In this document: piece by piece, positions 20,585 to 30,803 of the stretch
Numbering within the stretch: the stretch's first letter is position 1
How the letters are laid out: every line of letters starts with the position of its first letter
Assembly (NCBI GenBank): GCA_008729055.1
Contig: SDUX01000002.1
Span: 5,297,874-5,361,873 of the forward strand
Length of the DNA stretch: 64,000 bases
Direction of reading: 5' to 3'
From: Pyropia haitanensis
Taxonomy: Eukaryota; Rhodophyta; Bangiophyceae; Bangiales; Bangiaceae
The notes under the pieces: generated by a model
What the model was told of the DNA's origin: nothing
Seen by the model: the letters and a program-made list of their open reading frames with translations, nothing else
Databases searched by the model: none
Translations under genes and position numbers: made by a program

Positions 20585-22923
20585 ATGGAGCCGGAAAGCG
20601 ATGCTGCGATGCGCTCCCTGCTTGATGAGGCCGGCCGGGATCTGGCTTCAGCGTCCTTGGCAAAAGTGCACGGCATCCCTATCTCCCCTCTGCTCCAAGC
20701 TGCGGAGCTGGCTGAAAGACTCACGGAAGAGGCCGCAAGTGAGGACCGCGATCCTCCCCGCGATGGGCAAGGTCAAGAGCTCCGTGGTGGGCTTGTCGGT
20801 GAGCAGCAGCAAGTTGAGCAGTCCCCACCGGTGCCGGACACGTCTGAACGCATGAACGGCGTCATACGACCTGGACGCAGAGATGGTGTCGTCAACGCGT
20901 CAGGGGCGCCACCCTCCTTCATGCCAGCAGCCGGGACGGGTGGTAATACGATTGAGATGGGCTACAAGCACCAGAGGCCGCCTACTCTGGCCCAGCTGCG
21001 CGTAAACAAGAACAAGTCGACGTGCGCGTGGATGCGAGCAGCAGTGGCGACGTGGCCGCAGGCGTCCAACAGCAAGACAAGGCGCGACATCGATGCCGAC
21101 GAGGAGGAGATCACGGCCGCGTGTGTTGAGGGGACGAACGCCACCGTGAAGACGTGGGCAACTCGCCGGCGAACGGCTATATCCTTCGCCGACTTCCTGA
21201 GTCGCACTGTGTGCCGCGACCCCCATGAACCTCCGCCGACGCAAGGGGAGCTCGACCGCCGCGTGCAACGGGTCTTTCGTTGTATGACACCCGACACCCG
21301 GTCCTACATCACACTTTTTTTGGAGGCGCGTCGGCGTGGTTACCCGGTGGCCGGCTCTTCAGCTCCTATCACTGTGTTGACTCTGGAGGACTACTCGTCG
21401 GCGCTTGTCTTCCTTTTCGGGGAGGCTTTGATGGAGGGAACCTGTGGTGGTCCCAAGATTGTTCCCGACTGCGAGCAGCGGCACTCCGAGTGGAAGCAGA
21501 AGGGCGTCGCGGAGAGGGCCGAGGAATCGAAGGTTCGGGAGCAGCCGGGCACAATGATCGGGAATCCCATGCATACTGACGTCGTCAAGCGGTACAAGAG
21601 CGCTGCTGAGAAGGACGCGAGAGTGAACGGGGAGCAGTCAGTCACGTCGGCTCCAGTCACTATGGCCATGATGCACCGTTTGTATGCCACGTTGGTCATG
21701 TCCTATCTTCCCGGAGCTGGTGCTGCGGCAGGCTCTACGACGCCGACTGATGCAGCCGGTGCAGCACCGGGGACTGGGCCTCCCGAACGCGCCGAGGTCC
21801 CTTCCTCCTTAGCCAAGTGCGACTTTATTGTGTACTGCCTGTACGCCTTTGCTTGGACCACGCTCGCGCGACCCTTCTCCCTCATCAGCATGAAGCACAA
21901 GGACGTCTCCCTGCCTGACCTCGGCCTGCCCCAGAACCAGTCCTTTATGAACATGTAAGTCATGATTGTTGAGGTGGTGGAGGGAGTCCCTATCCTGTCC
22001 ATTCTTTCGCGGTCTGTGTTATCAGAGCTGCTCCCTGACGTTGAGGCTGCCTCGTACGTGTTCTTTTTTTTCTGTTCGCCACGCGTTTGTACTCTTTTTA
22101 TGTTGTCTCTCGCAGCCATGGGCATCATCGATTCATCAACGTGGTCGTCCGAGTGTCGAAGAGCATGACGAGAACGTCGGACGTGCTCGTGCTTCGAATC
22201 TACAGCTGCTTTGCAAAGGTCGCAGCCGAGGAGGTGGAAGAGCTGGGCCGCTCCAATGTCGTCCGCTGTTCAGCGCAACACGTGAACCTGCCGAGCTTGT
22301 ATCAAGGTCTCGTCAGCTTGGCGATGGAGCACCCGTTGGTGGCCATGGACCCTCTCGTTCTTGCCGACACCCCGCTCTTCACCTCTACCACTGCACGTAC
22401 TCGCCGTGGAGCTGTTGGGGCTATCAAGCCCATGTCCGAGAATGAGATTCACACCCGCTTTGCCGCGGACAGTGCTCGTATTGGAGAGAGCAGAGTCAAC
22501 GGACAGCGGCCTTGCCGTATGTACGGCTTTCGACGTGGTGGTGCGCAGGACCTGCTCGACCGCACCGGTGATTACGAGCTGGTGATGCGTCTGGGCGATT
22601 GGAAGGCCAACAGCGACAGCTTCCTGGTCTACCTCACCAACATGCATGCTCGCGGAACCCTACGCTCTACCTTGCGCTCTTACCACGTTGACGCGGTGAT
22701 GCAGACCGTCGCTCAAGTAACTCAGGCGCACAGCGAGTGGGTGCTGTCCAACCTCCGACAGTTGCGTGACATTGTGCAGTCGAGCGACGAGGGCCCTTCT
22801 TATGAGCAAGTTGCAGCGTACGAGCGCAAGGCCGTGGATGGCTTGGCCCGTATGCTTTGTGAGGTCACGCTTGTTTTGCGGAACGGGTCAGGTGCGGTTG
22901 ACGACGGCGATGGGAGCGAGTGA
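20585..22923 (+). CDS. Tyrosine recombinase (Crypton-like) of the mobile element
   Basis: Two exons, 20,585-21,954 and 22,116-22,923, encode 725 residues. The 161-bp intron has GTAAGT and CGCAG borders, and joining restores the frame across the catalytic domain. In the catalytic half, TTLARPFSLISMKHKDVSL matches box I with the catalytic Arg. After the intron, RMYGFRRGGAQDLL matches box II, with Tyr where most enzymes have His and Arg at the expected place. RLGDWKANSDSFLVYL gives the Trp and the probable nucleophilic Tyr. The N-terminal half contains a probable helical DNA-binding segment (SKTRRDIDADEEEITAACVE, WATRRRTAISF). A C-terminal helix follows the nucleophile. The start at 20,585 (MEPESDAAM) is preferred to 20,474, whose extra residues look like non-coding leader. 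The family cuts and rejoins DNA through a phosphotyrosine link. Confidence 0.8.
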
Positions 22924-23081
22924 TGTGGGCATTGATAGAGCGTGTGTGCATAACACATGCCTGGACGAGTTTAGATGAACTGCTATAAAGCCCCGTCCTG
23001 TTTTATGCATCAAACCGAGCCACCGCTACCTTGACGCCCCACTCTACTCGTCCAGCACGTGCATCCCATGGAGGGGCTATT
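22924..23081. other. Short convergent gap within the element
   Basis: 158 bp between two facing stop codons. It should contain both 3' ends. Nothing else is seen. Confidence 0.4.
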
Positions 23082-25949
23082 TTACTGCGGAGGAGCAGTA
23101 GGCTCAAGATACGCGCTGCCAATGTTGTGCACCGTCGCTGCAAGCCTCTCTTTGAATGGCGAAGAAGAAAGTATGAGCTCGACCCGGGACACAGCGCGGT
23201 CGTGCACGGCAAGCTTGTTGAGCACCTTGCGCAACGCACTGTACGTCATCTTGGCAGGCACCTTGAATCCTGTCTTGGACAAAAACGCTGTTTGTTCGTC
23301 AAGGGCAGCGGAGAGCTTGTCCACGTCAGATGGTCCGAGGGTGATAGCTCGCATTACCTCAGCCGTTCCCGCTTGCGCCTCTCCTCCAAGCTTCTCAGGG
23401 AGGACGGCGTGCACCCACCACAAGATGCGCATGTAGATGTCCGCCTTGTTTGCAATCACGTTGTCAATCTTGGCCGCCTTCTCCAGGTTCACTCCCGACG
23501 GCTCCCCACGAGCAGCAGCGTCCTCCTCCACCCGACCCTGAGCAACGGAGTGCAATCGCTTGACAGCGTACGAACCGAAGATGCCCGGCTCACCGGGCGA
23601 AACGTGCGCCAGGCGCAAGATGTACGTCAGCTGCGTAAACAGCGGGGCCGTACCCATTGTGTCGCTCAACAGCTCCGGCTCCATCATGAGGCCGTGCACC
23701 AGAGGGATGAACACCAGTCTGGTCGGCCGTGCGGGTGCCCCAGCAGAAGAAGGGTCTGCTTGTCCAGAGGCGTCAGCACGAGCGGCACTGGGGCCCGGCG
23801 GAACACGAGTTGCACCAGGAGGTGGAGCAGGACCAGCCGCTTCAGTCAGCAGCTCCACTGCTCGAGCACTTCCACGCTTGGGCCGCTTCTTCTTCTGTGT
23901 CATTCCAGCATGGGAAGGCGAGCGAGGGCGCACCATGGCGCCAGTCCTTGCTCGTTCGAGACCGACCAGCGTGTGCTCCATTCTTGTCAGCTGGACGGTC
24001 TGCGAGTACGCAGCGGACTGCTGCACACCTCCCAGGTTGACAACAGCCGCTTGTAGCTGTTCAAGCCCAGCAGACACCACATGCTCTTGCCGCTGCGTCT
24101 GCACGTCGCGCTCGTGTAGGCTCCGCGCCAGCTCGTAAGCAAACTGCGCTGGACCCGCCGCGCTCGTGCACGCTGGGACCTCTCTTACAGGCGAGAGCGA
24201 GGACGTAGGTGGTGCACCAAGATGAGCGCTTGGAGAATGTAGTCCAGGAGTGGGTCGAGCAGTAGTGCCAAGGGGAGGGCGCAATCGCAGCGGCAGAGCA
24301 GGAGGAGGAGGCGGCAGAGGAGGCGGTGAGGAAGACGGAGCTCCCGCGCCTGCACTTGGCCGCTGCTCGGCCGGTACAGCGGCCATCGCCATCGGCGTGG
24401 GCGGTACACAAGCGGGGGGCGACGTGCCCACTGACAAAGAAGGTGCCCAAGAAAAAGGGGGGGGGTCCCGGGAGACCGAGGAAGGAGCCTCGAAAGAAGC
24501 AGGGACCGGCGCTCGGTGTGCAATGGCGGCCTGGAAGGGAAGCATGTGCGCCCTGTCCACCAGCGCATCGTGACAAACGTGTTTGGCGAGCAGCTGCACA
24601 CGGGAGCACCACACGTTGCGCGTTGAGAGGTTGAATGACACGAGCCTGGCGCGCAACGCCGCCTTCGATGCGTTGGCGTCCACGGGAAGAGCTCTCGCCT
24701 CGCACAGAGCGAGAAGCTCAAGACGATGCGTCTCAGGGCTCTCTAGAAGCGCAAGCGACACTGGAGCTAGGTAGGGGCTCACCGCGGCGACGGAAACACC
24801 TGTGCCATCCGCCTCTGTCCAGGTGTCCACTGAAGCGCGCATGAAAGCCTCCATGGCGTCAGGTGCTCCATTGCCTCTGTTGCCCGCTGCGCTCTCAGCA
24901 GCGACCTGGGTGCCTAAACTGGCGCCATGGCTCCTTGCGCTCGTATGCGTTCCTGCGTGGGATGAACGTGCGGGAGTACCGGAAGGAAGAGCAAAGCCAA
25001 GAGGAAGTACTGCCCGCCCACCAGACGAGCGGCGGGCCTCAGGTCGGGGGACACCTCCGCCACGCGTAGGGAGGGCACCGCCGGGAGGTGCGACAGATCC
25101 GCGACGAGGGGGAGCGGCGGTGCCGGAGGAAGGTGCCACAGCACCGCCGCGAGGGGGAAGCGCGAAGCCGGTGGGAGGTGCAACAGCTCCGCCGAGCGGG
25201 GGGGGGTTGACGCCACCGGGAGGTGCGACAGATCCGCGTCGAGGGGGAGCCACGGTTCCGGCGGAAGGTGCGACAGCATCGCCGCGAGAGGGAAGCGCGG
25301 AGTCTGTGAGAGGTGCCACAGCTCCGCCGCAAGGGAGAGGCGCGGCGCCAGCTGGAAGCGGGACGGCTCGGCGACGAGGGGGAGGTGCGATGCCGGCGAA
25401 AGGTGTCACAGCTCCGCCGCGACGGGAAGGGTTGCCGCCTGCGGGAGGCACGCCGGATCCTCGACGTGGGGGGGGCGAGGCGCTGGCTGGGGGGGCAGGA
25501 GCTCCGCCACGAGAGGGAGGAGTTGAGCTCGCCGTACGTGCAACAGCTCCGCGGCGAGTGGGAGGAGCGGCACCGGCCAGAGGTGCAACAGCTCCGCCGA
25601 GACGGGAAGGGGTAGCGCCGGCGGGAGGCGCGACAGCTCCGCGACGAGGGGAAGGAGTGCAGCCGCCAGGAGGAATGTCTGCTCCGAATCGATGCGGAGG
25701 GGTGACACCGCTCAAAGGAAGGACAGCTCCACCGCGAGAGGGGGAGCCTGGGTCGCCGGGGGGAGGGAGGGCATTGCTGTGGGGGGGGGGGCAGACACCG
25801 CCAAGAGATGGGACGGCTCCGGCTTGTAGGGGTGGGGGGGGGGCGGAGGCGGGAGGGGTAACGGCACCGCGGCGAGGGGTGGCAGGCGCGCCTCGGGTTG
25901 CAGCTCCAGCACGGAGAGTGCGCGCAGCACGTCGGGCTCGCGGCGCCAT
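23082..25949 (-). CDS. SAP-motif protein with N-terminal 15-residue tandem repeats
   Basis: A single exon encodes 955 residues from the ATG at 25,949 (MAPRARRAARTLRAG); an in-frame ATG at 26,111 is less likely. Residues about 25-310 are roughly 18 tandem copies of a 15-residue unit close to RRGAVAPPAGAAPPP, encoded by a 45-bp minisatellite. Around residues 405-440, HRLELLALCEARALPVD then SKAALRARLVSF fits a SAP helix-turn-helix, a DNA-binding motif. A Pro/Ala/Ser-rich middle follows, with a basic patch (TQKKKRPKRGSARAVELL). The last 240 residues are well-behaved globular sequence (RLVFIPLVHGLMMEPELLSD, NKADIYMRILWWVHAVLP, KVLNKLAVHDRAVSRVE) that I do not recognise. The gene faces the recombinase. 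A role in binding element DNA or bridging to the recombinase is inferred. Confidence 0.7.
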   Translation of the reverse strand: MAPRARRAARTLRAGAATRGAPATPRRGAVTPPASAPPPPLQAGAVPSLGGVCPPPHSNALPPPGDPGSPSRGGAVLPLSGVTPPHRFGADIPPGGCTPSPRRGAVAPPAGATPSRLGGAVAPLAGAAPPTRRGAVARTASSTPPSRGGAPAPPASASPPPRRGSGVPPAGGNPSRRGGAVTPFAGIAPPPRRRAVPLPAGAAPLPCGGAVAPLTDSALPSRGDAVAPSAGTVAPPRRGSVAPPGGVNPPPLGGAVAPPTGFALPPRGGAVAPSSGTAAPPRRGSVAPPGGALPTRGGGVPRPEARRSSGGRAVLPLGFALPSGTPARSSHAGTHTSARSHGASLGTQVAAESAAGNRGNGAPDAMEAFMRASVDTWTEADGTGVSVAAVSPYLAPVSLALLESPETHRLELLALCEARALPVDANASKAALRARLVSFNLSTRNVWCSRVQLLAKHVCHDALVDRAHMLPFQAAIAHRAPVPASFEAPSSVSRDPPPFSWAPSLSVGTSPPACVPPTPMAMAAVPAEQRPSAGAGAPSSSPPPLPPPPPALPLRLRPPLGTTARPTPGLHSPSAHLGAPPTSSLSPVREVPACTSAAGPAQFAYELARSLHERDVQTQRQEHVVSAGLEQLQAAVVNLGGVQQSAAYSQTVQLTRMEHTLVGLERARTGAMVRPRSPSHAGMTQKKKRPKRGSARAVELLTEAAGPAPPPGATRVPPGPSAARADASGQADPSSAGAPARPTRLVFIPLVHGLMMEPELLSDTMGTAPLFTQLTYILRLAHVSPGEPGIFGSYAVKRLHSVAQGRVEEDAAARGEPSGVNLEKAAKIDNVIANKADIYMRILWWVHAVLPEKLGGEAQAGTAEVMRAITLGPSDVDKLSAALDEQTAFLSKTGFKVPAKMTYSALRKVLNKLAVHDRAVSRVELILSSSPFKERLAATVHNIGSAYLEPTAPPQ
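25020..25880 (-). repeat. Coding minisatellite, 45-bp unit
   Basis: About 18 imperfect tandem 45-bp units lie head to tail within the SAP-motif gene and keep the reading frame. The consensus codes for R-(R/G)-G-A-V-A-P-P-A-G-x-A-P-P-x. Copies differ by substitutions and rarely by length, so the array is old or under frame constraint. Confidence 0.8.
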
Positions 25950-26280
25950 GGCAGCGACCAGGTCCCTCGTCGTCGGTGGAGCCCCCTCGACGGGAGCACT
26001 AAAGAGGTGAACACTCTGGCGGGCGCCAGCATGATGGCACACTCGCCGGTAAACAGGCCGGCAACGCCGGCAACGTCGTCGACCAGCGCAACGGACGGTC
26101 GAGACGGCCATACCGAAGGCCTTGGATACATGCTCCCGCCAGAAAGGGTTTCAAAGGACCGCTTTGTGGGATGGGATGGGTTGCGTTCCTCTTCTCGTGC
26201 AGACTCAATCTGGCGCGGACTGGTCTTACACTACAGAACCACTGTCAGTTGAGTCCGGATCCGATCCGAGATGAGACTAG
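25950..26280. other. 5' flank of the SAP-motif gene and right edge of the element
   Basis: Moderate-GC sequence upstream of the SAP-motif gene. Near 26,242-26,278 it carries GTCAGTTGAGTCCGGATCCG and an overlapping GATCCG palindrome-like run that weakly matches the left edge. Beyond about 26,380 the DNA becomes long G runs. Confidence 0.4.
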
Positions 26281-26380
26281 CCAATGGGAAGGCCAATCCC
26301 GGGTCTGGCGAAGCCAGCGGTGAGCCCTTCGGGCAGGCCGGCGGGTGTTGCCATGGCGGGCGACGCTGCCAGAGCGGGTG

Positions 26381-27860
26381 GGGGGGGGGGGGGGGGGTGG
26401 GGGGGGGGCACCAGGGGGGTGCGCGGCGGGCACCCGCCGGGTGGGGGGGGGGGTGGCTGGCGGGGGGGGGGGGGGGTGGCTGGCTGGCAGGTGGGGGGGG
26501 TGGGTGGCTGGCGGGGGGGGGGGGGGTGGGGTTGGGGGGGGGGGGGGGGGGGGGGGGGGCGGCCGCCACGCGCTCCCTTCCCCCCCCCTCCCACCCCCCC
26601 ACCGCGGCGTCCCCTCGCCGGTCTGGGGATCCGCGACCGCGGCAACGTGGCCACGACGGGCGGCCACCCCCACCGCCACCACCCCCACCCCCACCGCCAC
26701 CGCCCCCAGCACCACCCCCACCCGCCGCTCGCGCGGCAGCGTCCTCCCCCCCCCCCCAAACACACCCTACCCCCTCCTCCCCCCCCCCACCCCACCACCC
26801 CGCCGCCCTCCACACCCAACAACTACCACCAGCCACACCCCCCCCCACCCCCCTCCCCCCCCCACCCCAATGCTTACGACCGGCGCCACCACCCCCCCCA
26901 CGCGGGCGGCCCCACCCCCCCCCCCCCCCCCCCCCGCCGACCGCCCGCGTCACGCCGGCGGAACGGGGGGGCGCCGCCTCTGCCGTGTGTGACCTCTGGC
27001 GGCGGCGGGCGGGGGGGGAGGCGCCGGTGGTGGTGGTGGTGGTGGTGGTGGCTTGGGCCGTGGGGGGGGGAGGGGGGGGGCGCCGCGGTTGGCCGCCCGT
27101 TTTTGGGGGGGGGGGGTGGTGGTAGGGGAGTGGGGGGGGGGGGGGGGGGTGGCGGGGGTGGTGGTGGTGGTGGGGGGGGGGGGGGGGGGTGCCGCCAGTG
27201 GGGGGGGGCGCGGGGGGGGCGTGGCGGTCGGCGGGCGGCGGGCGGTGGTCTCGGCGCCGGCGGCGGCGGCGCGGCGCGGGACGCCGCCGCGGCGGCGCGG
27301 TCGCTCCCCCCCCCGTCCCCCCCCCCTGCCGTCATCTACCCATCCCGCTGCCACCGCGGGGTGCACCGCCCTTCCCCTTCCCCCCCCCCCCCCAGCCAGT
27401 CCGCCACCCCCCCCACTCTTTCAAAAAGGCCGCTCGCGGCGACGCCGGCGCCCCTGGCGTACCCCCCCCCCCCCCCGGTCGCGCCGCCGCCGCGGCCGCC
27501 GCTCGTCCCCCCCCCCCCTCCGGCCCCACCGCCACCGCCGCCCGTCCCCGCGCGCCGGTCGCATCGCTACCGCTGCTCGTGCCACACCCCCTCGGCCCTA
27601 GCTCCGCCGCCGCTCTTCACCGCCGCCCCTCTTCACTCCCCCCCCCCCCCTCCGCCCCCCCCTCTCCCTCTATCCATACCACCACCCCCGGTGCGGCACT
27701 TGCCCCTCACGCTCCCGTTCCACCACCCCCACCCCCCCCCCCCCCCCCCCTCCGTGCACGGCCACCCCCCCCCTCCCCTCTCCTCCTTGCTCTCTCTTCC
27801 CCCCCCACGCCCACCTTTCCCGCCACCACACCACCACCCCCCCCCCCCGCCGCCCCCACC
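26381..27860. repeat. Alternating poly-G and poly-C blocks
   Basis: On the plus strand, G-run blocks (about 26,381-26,562 and 26,960-27,240) alternate with C-run blocks (about 26,580-26,945 and 27,305-27,860). Individual runs exceed 15 bases. Translations in all frames are only Gly, Pro, Trp, His and Arg runs, so no gene is claimed. The tract may contain the promoter of the RBR ligase gene that follows. Confidence 0.7.
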
Positions 27861-27866
27861 GCCCCC

Positions 27867-27915
27867 ATGTTGCTCGTCAGCCTCCTCCTCCACGCGCCCC
27901 TCGCGGTCGCCGTCC

Positions 27916-27973
<58 letters not shown>

Positions 27974-29140
27974 GTGCCGCCGCGCACGGCGACGGCCGCC
28001 GCCGCCGCCACCGCCACCACCACCGCCGCCGCCGCGGCGGCTCGACACGCCGCCGGCCGTTGCCGCCGCCGCCGCCGCGGCACCCCCCACCGCCGCGTCC
28101 ACCACCACCACCACCACCACCCCCACCACCTCCACCACCCCCGCCGCCACCGCCACGCCCGCTCCGCCGCCGCTGCCGCCGCGGCGGACCCCCCCCCCCG
28201 CGCCGCCGACGACCCGGCACACCCCCGCCAATGGCGCGTGCCGCCCGGCCGGCCGCGCCGGTGGCGGCGGCGGCCGCGGCACGGCGGCAGCGGAGATGGT
28301 GCCGCTGCGGTCGCCACCGCCGGCGGGCGGCGGCTGCGCCACGCGGCGGCGGCGGCTGCCGGGGGGGGCCCGCCGCCCCGATCCGCCGCCGCCGCCCCGT
28401 TTCCCGTCGCCGCCCCCGCGCCGCCGCCGCTGCCCGCGTCGCCGGCCGCGGCGCGGCGGCCACCGCCGCCGCCGTCGCCGCCGCCGCCGCCGCCGCCGCC
28501 GTCGCCGCCGTCGCCGCCGTCGCCGCCGCCACCTCCACACCGCCCATCCCCGCCGCCGTCGCCGCCGCTGGCACCTCTGCCGCCGCCGCCTCCCCCGCCG
28601 CCGCCGCCGCCGCCGCCACCCCCGCCGCCGTCGCCGTCCCCGTCCGCGGCGACCGACGGGGCCGCCGCGCCGCGCGCCGACGCGGCGGCGACGCCGCCCC
28701 GCCCGCGGCGCGCGTGCGGGATCTGCCTCGACGCGGCGCCGCGGTCGGGGCGGACGGCGTGTGGCGGCGGCGGCGGCTGCGGCCACGCCTACTGCACGCC
28801 GTGCCTCGCCACGCACGTGCGCTCCCGCCTCGCCGGCGGCGCCTACCCCGTGCCGTGCCCGGCGGGCGGGTGTGGGGTGCCCCTCCCGTACGCCGTCTGT
28901 GCGGCGCTGCTGGATGGCCCCGCGGGGGTGGCGGCCGCCCCTCGCCGGCGCGGCCCAGACGCGTCGGCCACCTCCGCCGCCACCACCGCCGCCACCACCG
29001 CCGCCGCAGCGGCGGCGGCGGTCGACCGGGAGCGCCTCGACGTGGCGCACATCCAGACGGCGCTCCTCGCACGCGTCGGCTGGTGCGCCAACCGCGCGTG
29101 CGGCACGCCGTTTGAGTTTGTGCCGCCGCCGTGGGCGGCC

Positions 29141-29180
<40 letters not shown>

Positions 29181-29880
29181 CGGCGGCGGCGCACGCGGGG
29201 CCGTCGCGGCAGGCCGGGTCGCCGCTCATGCCGGCCGCCGACCGGCGGGCGGCGGCGACGGCGGCCGCGGCGGCCGCCGCCGCCGCGTACCGCGTCGTCT
29301 GCCCGCTGTGTGCGGCGGGCACGTGCGTGCGGTGCGGGGCGGGCGGGCACCCGGGGCGGCCGTGCCGGCGGCGGCTCGTCCCGCCGCCGGGCCGCCGCGG
29401 CGACCGCGCCGTGGGCGGCCCGACGGGCGGGCGTGGCGGGTGGTGCGCCGCCGCCGACGGGGGGGAGGACGGGGGGGGGGACGCCGCCGGTGCCGCCGCG
29501 CTTGCCGCCGCCGCCCGCGCCGCGGGCTGGCGCTCCTGCCCCGGGTGTGGGGCGCTGCTCGAGCGGCCCGCCGCGTCGTGCGCGGCGGGCCACCACCCGG
29601 CGTGTGGCGCGCGCTGGTGCTGGACGTGTGGCGACGTGCAGGGGGGGGGGGGGGGGCGGGGGGGGGCGCCCCCGCCACCGGCTGCGCGTGCACCACCCCG
29701 CCGCCGCCGTCGGCGCTGCCGTGTGGGGGGTGGGCAGACCCGCCGCCGCCGCCGCGGCGTGCGGCGCCCGCCACGGTGGGTGGTGCGCCGGTGACGCGGG
29801 GTGGGGCGGACGCGCCGCCGCCGGCAGAGGCGGCCGCCGACGCAGACGCGGCCGCCGCGGCGGCGGCGGCGGCGGCGGCG

Positions 29881-29914
<34 letters not shown>

Positions 29915-30343
29915 CGGCGCGGGTGGCGGCGTGGCTCGCGACGCCCGCCGACGCGCCGCGGGAGCGCATCCCGACCAGCTACTCGGACCTGTCGTCCGAG
30001 TCGCTCGGCTCGGACCGCGACGCCGCCGCCGCCGACGCGGCCGCCGCCGCCACCGACGCTGCCGCCGTCGCGTCGCCGCCGCCGTCGCCACAGGCGGTGC
30101 CGCCGCCAGCCGGCGGCAGCGGCACGCCGCGGCCGCCGGCCGGCACGCCCGCCGCCGGGACACCCGGCCCCGGCGGGACCGCCGTGGCGCCGCCGCCGGC
30201 GGCGGCACTGGCGGCGGCGGCGACCGCCACGGCGGCCACCGCCTCTCGATCCGCCACCGAGGTGCGTGCGCGGCGGCAGGTGCGGGGCGAGGCGTCGCCG
30301 CTCATTGCCGCCGCCGCCGCCGCCCGCGTCCGGCGGCAGCGGC

Positions 30344-30375
<32 letters not shown>

Positions 30376-30762
30376 GCGGCAGCCGCGGCGGCGGCCATTG
30401 GCCGGCCTAGCCGCCACCGCCCGCCGCCGCGGTGGGGCGGTTTGGCGGGGGGAGGTGCCGCCGGTGGGGCGGCCGCCCACCGCGGTGGTGGCACGGGGGG
30501 GGGGGAGGGGGGGGCGGGGGCGGCAACCGCCGCCGCCGGCCGCCGGCGGCCGTCCCCCGCGGCACCCCCGCGGTTGCCGTCGGCCGCCGCCCATGCGGCG
30601 CCGGCGTCGGGGCTGCACCGCGTCGCGGCGGTGGCGGTGGTGGCGGTGTCCCGGCGTGGGGGGGGGGGGGGGGGGGGGGAGAAACCGCCACCGCCACCGG
30701 CAGCGGCCTTGACCGCCCGTCCCGGTACGGGCGGGAGGGGGGGGGGGGGCGCCGCGTCGGCA

Positions 30763-30803
<41 letters not shown>

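Larger units (their letters stand above)
14280..26280. mobile_element. Candidate tyrosine-recombinase mobile element, about 12 kb
   Basis: G+C and texture drop abruptly at about 14,280 and return to host-like G/C tracts after about 26,280. Inside are four genes in two convergent pairs: a PIF1-like helicase, a Cys-rich membrane protein, a tyrosine recombinase and a SAP-motif repeat protein. A recombinase with box I Arg, box II Arg, Trp and Tyr is the mobility function. I see no reverse transcriptase, RNase H, Rep, protein-primed polymerase or DDE signature. At the edges a weak inverted match exists: 14,295-14,311 and the complement of 26,260-26,278 share AGTCT and GATCGG. The left edge also has three near-direct repeats of AGTCAGAT(T/C)GG (14,280-14,311). 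Exact ends are not proven, and two nested elements remain possible. Confidence 0.55.

Noticed and set aside
25020..25880. CRISPR-like array
   Set aside because: The 45-bp units are contiguous, without spacers, imperfect and in frame within a protein-coding gene of a eukaryote.
14280..26280. Helitron, DIRS or Maverick identity for the element
   Set aside because: No Rep nuclease, reverse transcriptase, methyltransferase, protein-primed polymerase or capsid motif was seen in any frame.
27633..30208. Minus-strand open frames of 480-830 codons opposite the RBR ligase
   Set aside because: They mirror the GCC/GGC triplets of the sense gene and lack any motif, while the sense strand has zinc-binding Cys patterns.
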